Of a DNA stretch of 64,000 nucleotides, positions 7,419-19,112 are shown one piece after another. The stretch lies in assembly GCA_963783335.1 (NCBI GenBank), contig CAWAND010000004.1, forward strand, positions 1 to 64,000, given 5' to 3'. The stretch comes from CAWAND01 sp963783335. Its GTDB lineage: Bacteria; Chloroflexota; Anaerolineae; Anaerolineales; E44-bin32. The position numbers were made by a program, and so were the translations under genes. The notes beneath the pieces are model-generated. The model searched no databases and had not been told where the DNA came from. It worked only from the letters and a program-made list of their open reading frames with translations. Position 1 is the first letter of the stretch. Each line of letters opens with the position of its first letter.

Positions 7419-10400
7419 ATGCGTCTCTACGACTTGTTCGAAAAGCGGATCGACCGCGATATCGAAGGCGTGATCAAGGCGGACGATCTGCAGGAGTTGA
7501 AGACTGAGATCGAAGAGTATGTCATAACCAACGAGGTCGCACCAAGTCCTGGAAAAGCTCTTCGATATCTACAACAAGAAGGATGACAAGACCGGTGTCT
7601 GGATTTCCGGGTTCTTCGGCTCCGGCAAGTCGCACCTCCTCAAGATGCTTTCCTTTCTCTTGGAAAACCGGGTCGTCGATGGCAAATCCACCTTCGACTA
7701 CTTTCTTCCCAAGCTCAAAGACAATGCTCTCTTGCGAGGGTCAATCGAGAAGGCAATGCAGATCCCTTCGCAGAGCATCCTCTTCAACATCGATCAAAAG
7801 GCCGATGCTATCAACACTGACGAGCTGGACCGCCGTGCTGGCCGTGTTCGTCAAGGTCTTCAACGAGATGCAGGGCTATTACGGTAAGTGGGGGTACGTG
7901 GCTGAATTTGAAAAGCATCTTGACCGCAGCGACGTCTATGACACCTTCAAAGAGCAATACCGCAAGATCAGCGGCAAAGACTGGAACGCGGGAAGAGAAA
8001 TCGTCTTGCTCGAGAAGGAGAACATCTCCAAGGCTTACGCCGCTGCGGCCGGCGTGAGTGAAGCCTCCGCCGCCAACATCATCGACCAGTACCGGGAGGA
8101 CTACCGGCTCTCGATCGAGGATTTTGCGGAACAGGTGGCTGACTATATCGGGAGCCAGGATGGACAAGGGGTTCCGCCTGAACTTTTTCGTGGATGAAGT
8201 GGGGCAGTACATTGCAGACAGCGTCAAACTGATGACCAATCTCCAGACCATCGCCGAGTCCCTCGCTACCAAGTGCGATGGCAGGGCGTGGTTGTTCGTA
8301 ACCGCCCAAGAGGATATGGAGAGGGTCGTCGGCGAGATGGAAGAACTGGGGAATGACTTCTCCAAGATCCAGGATCGCTTCAAGACACGCCTGAAGCTGA
8401 CCAGTGCCAATGTTGACGAGGTCATCCAAACACGGCTGCTCAAGAAGAATGAACAAGGGGTTGAAATCTGCGAAGACGTCTACGCCGAACAGAAGAACAA
8501 CTTCGGAACAGTCTTCGGTTTCTCGGATGGATCACCAAATTACCCCAAGTACAAGGACGAGGGCCACTTCATTCTCACCTACCCCTTCGTCCCCTACCAG
8601 TTCACGCTCTTTCAGACCTCGATCGAAGCGCTTTCGCAGTTCAACGCCTTTGAGGGGAGGCACCGGTCTGTTGGAGAGAGGTCCATGCTGGGCGTCTTCC
8701 AGGATGTCGTCGTCCATATTGGAGACAAAGCGCCAGGCGAGCTGGCCAGCTTCGATCTCATGTACTCGGGCATCGAATCAACCCTTAAATCTCAAGTGGT
8801 CAACTCCATCAAGCATGCGGAGAAACAGGTCGAGAGCGAGTTCGCCAGGCGTCTCTTGAAAGCACTCTTCCTCGTGAAGTATGTAAAGGGATTCAAGGCG
8901 ACGCCCCGGAACCTGCGAGTGCTGATGCAAGAACAATTCGACCAGGACCTACCATCGTTGCAGGAGGAGATCGAGAAGGCGCTGGGCATTCTTGAGCAGC
9001 AAACCTTCATCCAGCGGACGGGAGACGTCTACGAATATCTAACGGATGAAGAGAAGGACGTCGAAACACAGATCAAGAACACCGATGTCGATACGGGCGA
9101 GGTGGAGAAGACTCTGGATGATGTGTTCTTCGTTGAAATCCTCGGAGATCGCAAGATCCGGTTACAAGGATCGAACCAGGACTACGCGTTTGCTCGCAAA
9201 ATCGATGGGCACCTGATGGGGCCGGACCACGAATTGGCCATCAATTTCGTCACTCCGTTCAACGAGCATGTTGAAGATCCGAAGACGATCCAGGCCCATG
9301 CCATGGGCACGCCGGAGATGACCGTTCTGCTATCCCCGGATGACAGGTTCTTGAAAGATGTCCTGCTGTACAAGAAGACAGATAAATTCATCCGTCTCAA
9401 TCAAGAGCCTCACGGAGCGTGAGACAGTTCGGCGAATCCTGGCCGACAGATCACTGCAAAACGCTGAGAGGTTTCGTACAATTCAGCATGAAGCACGCAA
9501 TCTCGTAGCGAGAGCCAAGTTCTATGCCTCCGGCGATGAGCTCGAGGTCAGTGGGGAGGAAGCCCGGAGCCGGCTACAGCGGGCCTTCTCGGAGATGATC
9601 AAGAAGGTCTATCCAAATCTGCGCATGCTCAAGGGAGGGTCATATCGGGAGGATGATATCGGCCGCTTCTTCCGCCAGGCGGGTGAGGCAAGCCTCCTGC
9701 AGGGGGACGCTTCCACCTTTAGCGAAGCTGAGCTTGAGATGCAAGGATTTGTCCGCGGCAATAGCCAGAACGGCATGCGGACGACGATCAAGAGCGTCGA
9801 GGAAAAGTTCTCGGTACGACCCTACGGCTGGTATCTGGCTGCCATCCAGTGCACGCTCGCCAAACTTCTGGGCCGGATGAAGATCGAGGCACGGTCCGAC
9901 GGATCTCTACTCGAAGGCGATGACATAGTTGCTGCTCTCAAGAATACGCGTGGATTCGGCAATGTGATCCTGGAGCCGACGCCGGAGGTGCCCCGCAAAC
10001 GATTCGATGAGACGAAGAAGTTCTTCAATGCCTTCTTTGATCGACCGGCCGAGGCTGCCGAAGCAAGGGCGCTGGGCGGGGAAATCAAAAATTCTGTTCG
10101 CGGAATCCTCGATGAGCTTGAGCTTCTCCGCCGACAAAGCGCACACTATCCGTTTGTCTCCGCCCTTGATGAGCCCATGAGAAAGCTTGAGGCCGTTCTG
10201 TCCGAGCCCTATAGCTACTTCTTTTCGGAGCCTTTCCAGGATCAAATCCCCGGATTCCTTGAGACGAAAGCCGACGTCATTGATCCGATGTTACGGTTCT
10301 TGCGTGGAACGCATCGTGACATCTATGACCGCGGGGAAGCCTTCATAGATCATCAAACACCGAACTTCCCCTATCTGCAGCGCGATGAGGTCGCAAGTCT

Positions 10401-10917
10401 CAAGGCGATGCTGGAGGCGCCTGACGTCTATCGCGGAGCACACTCCAAGGAAATCAAGGCTGGCGTCGACAAACTTGAGAAAGAAGTGGACGGAGACTCC
10501 CGAAAGCCGAAGAGGAAGGCGGCCGGGGAAAAGCTGACGGCCCTCAAGTCGCAACTTGAAGGATTGAAGGAGTACGAGGAGTTGCCTGACGATGTCAGAA
10601 AGGCGTTCCAGCAAACGTTCGAACTTGCCGATCAAGCGATTGAGGAAAGCGATCTCGTCCCTGTGATCCGAGACACACTCACCCGCTTCAAGAATGAAGA
10701 GTTCAGCAGGATGCTTGTACGTGCGACAGCCTACCCTGGGCAGGCTGGAGGCGGCACAGGCGGGCCTTCTCCAATCGAGATCGTTCCGCTTTCAAGCTTG
10801 AGCATAGGCTTTGATCGCCCGTATCTGGAAACGCAGAAGGATATCGAGCGCTACTTGGGGGCGGTCGAGAAAGCCTTAACCAAGGCTATCGAGGACAAGA
10901 AGCGGGTCCAGATCTAG
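7419..10917 (+). CDS. brxC: BREX P-loop ATPase BrxC, four frame breaks
   Basis: BrxC is the large (about 1,200-residue) AAA-type ATPase of type 1 BREX. Reading across the breaks gives about 1,165 residues. The N-terminus MRLYDLFEKRIDRDIEGVIK fits the family, so I take the ATG at 7419 (GGGAG upstream) over that at 7404. Walker A is GFFGSGKSHLLKML (about residues 62-75) and the Walker B-like strand is LNFFVDEVGQYI. Breaks lie near 7540, 7825, 8160 and 9400. Each is best explained by one extra G or C, for example CAA-g-AGCCTC at 9400. The C-terminal 500 residues are one open frame rich in coiled-coil stretches. pglX follows after 15 bases. Confidence 0.87.
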
Positions 10918-10932
10918 AGAGAGTATTGTACG

Positions 10933-13900
10933 GTGGATACTTCTGAGTTGAAACGGTTTTCCCAACAAGCACGTCGTGATCTGCTGGACCAGGTAGGCGC
11001 TCGCCTTGAGCAAGTCCTTCGAATGGACAGCGCCGCCTTCCGTCGAGAAAGAGAAAGCGATCGACGCGCTGAAGAAGGAGATCGGCAAGATCATCAAAGG
11101 AAGACGTCATCGATCGCGTAGCCTATACGTGGTTCAATCGCTTTTGCGCCTTGCGGTTCATGGACGTCAATCACTATACCCCGATAGGCGTGGTTTCGCC
11201 GCAGGCGGGGTTCACCCAGCCCGAAGTGTTGCAGGAAGCCAAACAAGGCGTCATTGACGACTGGCTCGTCGTCGATCACAAGACGGTTCAAGATCTGCTG
11301 ATCGGGCAGGTGCTCTCGAACAATCCACAGCAGGAGGCCTATCGGTTGCTTCTAGTAGGCGCCTGCAACGCCTACCACCGCCGATGCCTTTCCTGTTCGA
11401 GGGGATCGACGATTACACCGAGCTGCTAATGCCGGAGGATCTGCTCTCGGAAAGCTCGGTGCTGCAGGCCATGCGCCAGGCGCTGACGCCGGAAGCCTGC
11501 CAGGACGTCGAGGTGATCGGCTGGCTGTACCAGTTCTACATCTCCGAGAAGAAGGACGAGGTCTTTGCCAACTGAAGAAGAGCAAGAAGATCCAGCCGGA
11601 GGACATCCCGGCGGCGACCCAGCTCTTCACGCCGCACTGGATCGTGCGCTACCTGGTGGAGAACTCGCTGGGCCGGCTGTGGATGCTCAACCACCCGGAG
11701 TCGCAAGCTGGTCGAGCAGATGGACTACTACATCCGCCCGGACCAGGACGAAACGGATTTCCTCAGATTGGACTCGCCGGAAGAGATCAAGGTCTGCGAT
11801 CCGGCCTGCGGCTCGGGCCACATGCTGACCTACGCCTTCGACCTGCTGTACGCCATCTATGAGGAGCAGGGCTACGACCCAGCCGAGATCCCGCGCCTGA
11901 TCCTGCAGAACAACCTGTACGGCATTGAGATCGACCAACGTGCGGGCCACCTGGCGGCGTTCGCCCTGACCATGAAAGCCCGTGACCGAGATAGATCGGC
12001 TTCTTCCACCGCGCCGTCGAGCCCAAGATCTGCGTGCTGGAGAATGTGCAGTTCACAGAAGAAGAGCTTGGTGCCTATATGGACTCTGTGGGCAGGGATC
12101 TCTTTACTCCCGATCTAAGAGAGGCGTTGACTCAGTTCGAGGAGGCGGAAAACTTTGGCTCTTTGATCAAGCCCGAGCCAAAGGATTTGCCTCTTATCCG
12201 TAGGCAAGTTGAGGACAAGGGTTCTTCGAGGATCTGTTCTTGCATCGCACTAACCTGAAGGTATTGCGGGTTCTTAAACAAGCTGAGTACCTCCTCCGGC
12301 GCTACCACGTAGTCGTGGTAAACCCACCGTACATGGGGAGCATCGGCATGAATAGGGAGCTCAGGGAGTTCGCTACGCAGCATTACAAGTCCTCGAAGTC
12401 AGATCTCTTTGCTATGTTCATAGAACGCGGTCTTTCAATGTGCAGGAACTCGGGTTGCCTGGGCATGATCACGATGCAGAGTTGGATGTTTCTCTCCTCA
12501 TTCTCCGACCTTAGGAAAGAGATCTTAGCTAACTCGACACTGACAACGATGGCCCATCTTGGAGCCCGCGGATTCGACAGCATTGGTGGCGAGGTTGTAT
12601 CAACAACTGCATTCGTCCTACTGGCTAGGCCGCAAAGGCAAGTTTTGGGGTACTTCATTCGCCTAGTGGACGGCGTAGATGAAGAGGAGAAATCTTCGCT
12701 CCTTCGCGCAAATCTGCCGAGCGCGGTGCAGGAGGGTTCTGCGCTGTCCTCTAGAGTGTCGGCAGAAGAGCTCATGAAGATCCCGAACTGCCCCATTTCT
12801 TATTGGCTCAGTAGCGACATGAGATCTCTCTTTGTTCAATATCCGATGTTTGGTGATAGGGCGGAAATCCGAAAAGGTCTGGTCACCTTGAACGATGCAC
12901 GATTCATTCGGAGATGGCATGAGGTTGCACTCGAGAAGACCGAATTCGTCGCCAATTCAGGGCCAAGCGCCAGATCATCAAGGAAGAAGTGGTTCCCGCT
13001 CACGAAGGGTGGGGGCTGGCGCAAATGGTTTGGGCTGAACGACACGGTAATCAACTGGGAATCAGATGGTGATGAGATCAAGAGCTACGTCTCGGATCGA
13101 TATGGTGGTGCGAGCTACACAAAAGAGATCCGAAGTGAACAATTCTATTTTAGGGAATTTGTCACCTGGAGCGGTGTCACAAGCGGGTCGCCCAGCTTCC
13201 GGTTCACCCCCGCTGGTCAGCTCTTCAGCTCGGGGGGGTCAGCGCTCTTTCCCCGCGATAACATCTATGAAGCTTTGGCATTTCTCAACAGCAAGATTGC
13301 GCGGGATGCCCTTGAACTCCTAGCACCAACTATGAACTTCGTGGCAGGCGACATTGGTAGGCTGCCAGTGCCACGAAGTTTCGACCCTCTCATCGGGAAA
13401 GCCGCCAAAGAAGCTGTGCGACTAGCGAGAATTGATTGGGATTGTTATGAGACGTCATGGGGTTTCAAAGCCTCTCCCCTGCTGCCATCGAAAGTTCGAA
13501 CACGTTCTCTCGAAAGTGCGTACTCAGCCTTCCGTGAGACCTGCAGAGAAGTCGTAGATGATCTCATCCACATTGAACAAGCCATAGATATCGGAATAGC
13601 CAGAGCCTTCCAAATGGAGAATGGCGGATCAACTCAAGTCTCTCATGCCGACATCACATTGAACTTCAATCCCTGCTACCGTTATCCAGGCACCCGCACT
13701 AGAAGGTACAGCGACGAGGAACGTGAGACCATGTTCCTTGAGGACACAATGAAGGAGTTCATCAGTTATGCTGTTGGTTGCATGTTTGGTCGCTATTCGT
13801 TGGACAAGCCGGGGCTCATCCTTGCTAGTCATGGCGAAACCACGGCGGACTATCTTGCGATGGTTCCAGATCCGTCGTTCTCTCCGGACAACGACAATGT

Positions 13901-14465
13901 CATCCCGATTCTCGACGAAGGTTGGTTTGAAGACGATATCGTTGAACGCTTTAGGCAGTTCCTTAGAGATACGTTTGGCACACAGGGATTTGAAGAAAAC
14001 CTTGCCTTTCTGGAAGACGCGATTGGCAAAGACATCAGGACCTATTTCCTCAATTCGTTCTACGGTGACCATTTGAAGAAGTACCAGAAGCGGCCGATCT
14101 ACTGGCTATTCTCCAGCCCCAATGGCAGCTTCAACGCGCTCATCTACATGCATCGCTATCGTCCGGACACGATCTCCGTGATCCTGAATGATTATCTGCG
14201 GGAGTTTGGGGACAAACTGGCTGCGCATCGATCAGGCCTGGAGCAGGTGGCCAGCAGCCCCGGCGCCAGCCAGGGAGAGAAGAGCCGAGCAGTGAGGGAA
14301 GCTGAGAAAGTCAGCGAGATCCTGGCAGAGCTCAAGACATATGAGGATGAAATCCTTTATCCGCTCGCCACCAAGCAGATCCAGATTGATCTCGATGATG
14401 GTGTGAAGGTCAACTACCGCAAATTCGGCAGGGCACTCAAGCATGTGAGTGGACTAAGCAGCTGA
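10933..14465 (+). CDS. pglX: BREX adenine-specific DNA methyltransferase PglX, seven frame breaks
   Basis: PglX makes the BREX host mark by N6-adenine methylation at a non-palindromic site and is needed for defence. The GTG at 10933 starts MDTSELKRFSQQARRDLL. The SAM-binding motif I reads KVCDPACGSGHMLTYAFD (near 11790) and motif IV reads VVVNPPYMG (near 12320). Seven frame changes lie in the first 1.3 kb (about 11038, 11105, 11385, 11572, 11703, 11995 and 12225). The last 2.2 kb, holding the target-recognition region, is one clean frame. Total length is about 1,175 residues, normal for the family. As given, the protein could not be made whole; the conserved text on both sides of every break suggests errors or very recent damage. 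Confidence 0.87.
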
Positions 14466-14472
14466 AAAAACC

Positions 14473-16969
14473 ATGGACAAGATCAGCGAGGCCATCATAC
14501 GCCAGTTTGAGAAGCACCGGGTTGTGTTTTGGTATGACACAAAACAGGAAATGCGCGAAGAGTTCGAGGCTTTGGGTTGGCCGGACGTAATCAAGATCGA
14601 ACTCAAAGGCACCGAGTTCGGGATCAAGCACAGGATCATGTACCAGGAACCGAGAGGGCGCTTTCTGCTCTATCAAGAAGGTCCCAGGCCCGACGATCGG
14701 GAAAACTGGCTGCTCGACGTTCTCCTGGCTGAGGGGGAATTCCGAGCTGATAAGGTCTCACTCTGGCTGGCAGAGCTCGGCTTAGGGATCGAGTTCTGGG
14801 ACTTGGTGCAAGATCATGAGGCCTTCTTCAATTCGTCTTCGAGGTTGAATGCCCTCAAAGAGAATTCTTCAACCTGAGGACACCCACTCTGACATTCGTC
14901 GCATGATGTTGGCTGTCTGCGCAGATTGCGCCACCGATCCGCAGCTCGAGACAATCCTTCTGAGCCTGCTGGAGGAGACTGCGAGGGATAACACCGACCG
15001 CTTTCGCCTGGTCGAGAGATCAGAGCTCGACGGGTTTCTCTGGGACCGAACTCGAGACCGCTTTCGACTACCGATCCGAATCTCCAAGTGTCCTTGACTT
15101 TGCTGTCGAGCTCTTCAAGTCAAGCTACGCGCTCAGGCTGAGGAAGGAAGCGAATTCAATCAAGACGCACTCGTGTTTCTCAAGCGCTGGATGGACAGCC
15201 AGACCTATAGTGCCTCGTTTGCAGCTCTGTCTGAGAAGGCAGCCGGATTCCTGGGCATCGAGCAAGATCTAGAAACGCGAAACCTAGCAGAACTCGAAGA
15301 GATCGATTTCTTCGCCATTGTGGACAGGAAGATCTTGACTTTCCTCGTTCATCAGGTTGTAGACCAGGCGATTACCTTCTCTGACTGCGAGGGCACGATC
15401 TGGCGACGCCGGGCAACACATTGGTATCGCGAGTATGAGCATGTGTATGAGGCCATCCTTGAGGCCTCACACCTGATAGCTGGAGCCCAGCAACTAGATC
15501 CCCAGATGACGTCGGCTTCAAATGGGGCGCAGAGTTACATCGCTACGTGGCACGAGCTGGATGCCGCCTACCGCAAGTACCTATACCACACGCGCCTGCC
15601 GGCAGGTCTCGTTGTTGGAGCCTCTGATCGACAAGGTCGAAAACCTCTACTCAAACAGCTTCCTGCTCAAGGTGAACACGAATTGGCAAGATGAACTGGA
15701 CAAGCTCGACGAGTGGGAAGTCGATTCGCTCATCTCTCAGGGGAAGTTCTTCGAGCAATGGGTCGAGCCCTTCCACCGGTCGGGCGTCACCATCGCCGTG
15801 CTGATCTCGGACGCCATGCGCTACGAGATCGGGGCGGAGCTCCTCACAAGGATCCGGCAGGAGGATCGCTACACAGCCGAGCTTGAGCCCATGCTTGGCT
15901 GCTTGCCCAGCTATACGCAGCTTGGCATGGCGGCCTTGTTGCCAGGGAAAGCGCGCGAGATTAAGAGAGACGGCACGGTGGATATTGATGGGGTATCCTC
16001 TGCCGGCACGCAGAATCGGGGGCAGATCCTGGACTCATCAATCTCGGAGCCAGCTACGGCGATCCAGGCGGAGGATCTGCTGAAGATGAATCGTGAGGAG
16101 GCTCGAGCGTTCGTCAGCCAGCACCAGATCATCTACGTCTACCACAACCAGATTGATGCAGTCGGCGACAAACGGGACACCGAAGAGAGGGTGGTTGATG
16201 CGGCCGAGGATGCTCTGGCCGACCTGGTGGATATCGTCAAGAAGCTTTTCAATGCCAACGCCTCGAACTTACTGATTACCGCCGATCATGGTTTCATCTA
16301 CCAAGCCGGAGCGCTCGAAGAAAGCGATTTCGCAGGGGTTGAGCTCGAGGTAGATGACGCGTGGTATCGGGATCGTCGGTTTGTCGTCGGCCGTGGCATT
16401 CAGTCAAATCCAGGGGTCATGTGCTTTTCGGCCGATCAGTTGGGACTGGCCGGCGACTATCAGGTCGCCATCCCCAAGTCGATCAACCGCTTTCGTCAGA
16501 AGGGGTCCGGGGCTAGGTATGTCCACGGAGGAGCCTCGCTGCAGGAAGTCATCCTGCCAGTGCTCCATGTAAGCAAGAAGCGTGAGAGCGACGTCGCCCA
16601 AGTGGACGTGGACATCATTCGTAGCTCGTCGAACCTGATCACATCGGGCCAGCTAGCTGTGGACCTCTATCAGCTCGAACCTGTGTCAGCTAAGGTTCAA
16701 CCTCGCAGATTGCATGCAGGAATCTATTCTCGTTCGGGGCATCTGATCTCAGATACACACGATCTGCCGTTCGAATTCAGGTCTGATGATGCCAAAGAAC
16801 GTGAAGTCCGAGTCCGATTCATTCTCACCCGGGAAGCCGACCAGTTCAATGGGCAGGAAGTGGTTCTGCGGCTGGAGGAACATGTTCCCGGTACAACTCA
16901 CTACAAGGAATACAGAGTCGCTCGGTACACGTTGCGCCAGCTCGTTCACCATCCGACTTCGACTTTTAG
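14473..16969 (+). CDS. pglZ: BREX phosphatase-fold protein PglZ, five frame breaks
   Basis: PglZ is an alkaline-phosphatase-superfamily protein that partners PglX in BREX. The start MDKISEAIIRQFEKHRVVFW at 14473 lies 7 bases after the pglX stop. The PglZ core shows VTIAVLISDAMRYEIGAEL (metal-binding Asp, near 15790) and NLLITADHGFIY (Asp-His, near 16265). Breaks lie near 14858 (extra G before AGAATTCTT), 15070, 15150, 15605 and 16942. After the last break the frame ends with RSPSDFDF and TAG at 16967-16969, a tail typical of the family, so the apparent long open frame running on into brxL is an artefact. Length across the breaks is about 830 residues. Confidence 0.86.
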
Positions 16970-16983
16970 CGGCGGGCGACTCG

Positions 16984-19028
16984 ATGAACGCACTCGACAG
17001 AAAGATCAACGACCATTTCGCCGGGCCTGGTGGTCCGCAAGGATCTGGTCAAGACGGTCAAGGGCAACGCCATCGTGCCGACCTACGTGCTGGAATACCT
17101 GCTGGGCCAGTACTGCGCCACCTCGGACGAAGCCAGCATCCAGATCGGGCATCGAGACGGTCAAGGAGATCCTGCGCAAGCACTACGTCCACCGCAACGA
17201 GGCCGGCCTGGTCCGGTCGACCATCCGCGAGCAGGGCCGGCACAAGGTCATCGACAAGATCAGCGTGGCGCTGAACGAGAAGACCGACGTCTACGAGGCC
17301 GAGTTTTCCAACCTGGGCATCAAGAAGGTGCTGGTCGATGCCGATACGGTCAAGCGCCACCCCAAGCTGCTGGTCAGCGGCGTCTGGTGCATCGCCGATA
17401 TCGAGTACCGATTCACGGAGGACAAGCAGGTCAGTCCCTGGATCCTGGACTCGCCTCAAGCCGATCCAGCTCTCCCATTTCGACTTCGACGGCTACCTGG
17501 AAGCCCGCAAGCAGTTCACCACCGACGAATGGATCGACCTGCTGATCCAGAGCATCGGCTTCAACCCGGAGATGTTCGGCCGGCGCAGCAAGCTGCTCCA
17601 GCTGATGCGCCTGATCCCGTACTGCGAGCGCAACTACAACCTGATCGAGCTGGGCCCGAAGGGCACCGGCAAGTCGCACATCTACTCCGAGTTCTCGCCC
17701 CACGGCATCCTGATCTCCGGCGGCGAGGTCACCGTGCCCAAGCTGTTCGTCAACAACTCGACCGGCAAGATCGGCCTGGTCGGCTACTGGGATGTGGTCG
17801 CCTTCGACGAGTTTGCCGGCAAGAAGAAGCGGGTCGACAAGGCCCTGGTCGACATCATGAAGAACTACATGGCCAACAAGTCCTTCTCGCGGGGCATCGA
17901 GACCCTGGGCGCCGAGGCCTCGATGGTCTTCGTGGGCAACACCCGCCACACCGTGCCCTACATGCTGAAGCACTCCGACCTGTTCGAGGAACTGCCCGAG
18001 CAAGTACTACGACTCCGCCTTCCTGGACCGCCTGCATTTCTACATCCCCGGCTGGGAGGTGGAGATCATCCGCGGCGAGATGTTCTCCGACGGCTATGGC
18101 TTCGTGGTGGACTACCTGGCCGAGATCCTGCGCACCTTCCGCAATTACGATTACTCGCAGAAATATGCCGACCACTTTGAGCTCTTCAGTCGATATCTCG
18201 ACCCGCGACCGCGACGGCATCAACAAGACCTTCTCCGGCCTGATGAAGATCCTCTTCCCGCATGGCGAGGCGCAGCCGAGGAAGAGATCGAGAAGATCCT
18301 GCGAGTTCGCCATCGAAGGCCGCAAGCGGGTCAAAGACCAGCTGATGCGGATCGATACAACCTACGCCCCAGTGCGATTTGGCTATCAGGGACCTCAAGG
18401 GGAGGCTCCAGCAGTCGTCAAGACTGCCGAGGAAAAGAAGTATCCGCAACACTACTATCTGAAGCCCAAACCGGCGCAGGAGGCCGCGAAGCCACTGCCT
18501 GAGCAAGAGGCGTCAAATGACGGAGAGTTCCCGGCTGACAGCGAGCGCAAGGCCTCTGTGGTTGAGCTGGTTCAGATGGGGGAGAGTGACACCCTTGAGT
18601 TCAAGAGCACGCTCCAATGGGACACCCATCAGAACAAGAAAAACAAAGAGTTGCACGGTCCGAGCCTGCGGACGATCGACGCCTTCTTGAACTCAGCAGG
18701 AGGGACCTTGCTCATCGGCGTCGACGACGACGGAGAAATCCTCGGTCTGGAGCCGGATCTCAAAATCATGGGAGGATCTAAGGACAAGTTCGCCAATCTG
18801 CTAGCGTCCCTCATCACCGAGTACATTGGCGCAGAATTCTCGATGAACATCAAAATTGCAATCACCGAGGCTGGTGACCGAGAAGTGTGCAGGGTCGATG
18901 TCGAGCAATCGTCGGCCCCGGCGTACTACAAGGGGGATAAAGGCCGCGAGATGTACACTCGCTTCGGTCCGACCAATCGGCGATTGGACGCCGAAGAGAC
19001 AGTTGCTTACATTAAGTCGAGGTGGTGA
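16984..19028 (+). CDS. brxL: BrxL Lon-like AAA+ protein joined in frame to an AlbA_2-type domain; seven frame breaks
   Basis: The start MNALDRKINDHFAG at 16984 is 14 bases after pglZ. The BrxL core (about 470 residues) shows IVPTYVLEYLLGQYC, GLVRSTIREQGRHKVIDKIS, Walker A LGPKGTGKSHIY, Walker B VVAFDEFAGKK, and RLHFYIPGWEVEIIR. Breaks lie near 17028, 17148, 17454, 18001, 18190, 18275 and 18303, mostly one extra C or G. From about 18305 the frame is clean to the TGA. After FGY and a polar linker it enters an AlbA_2/Schlafen-type domain: SDTLEFKSTLQW, TIDAFLNSAGGTLLIGVDDD, and RRLDAEETVAYIKSRW at the end. I see no Lon Ser-Lys protease domain. Codons in 17.0-18.3 kb look much richer in third-position G/C than those around them. 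Confidence 0.82.
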
Positions 19029-19112
19029 AAGTCCTTCACCCAAAGCCGCATCACTTCGATCTGCGTAAAGGCCTGAAGCCTTTCAAAATCCTCGAGAAAC
19101 GGGAGAGTCTGA

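Noticed and set aside
7419..18310. Programmed frameshifting in BREX genes
   Set aside because: There are too many breaks, in both directions, with no shared slippery sequence or downstream structure, and the insertion sequence next door shows the same kind of break.
15522..19028. A single 1,168-residue open frame covering the end of PglZ and BrxL
   Set aside because: Between about 16940 and 18190 the frame mostly gives non-family text. The true pglZ stop (TAG 16967) and brxL start (ATG 16984) lie in other frames, so this is not a PglZ-BrxL fusion.
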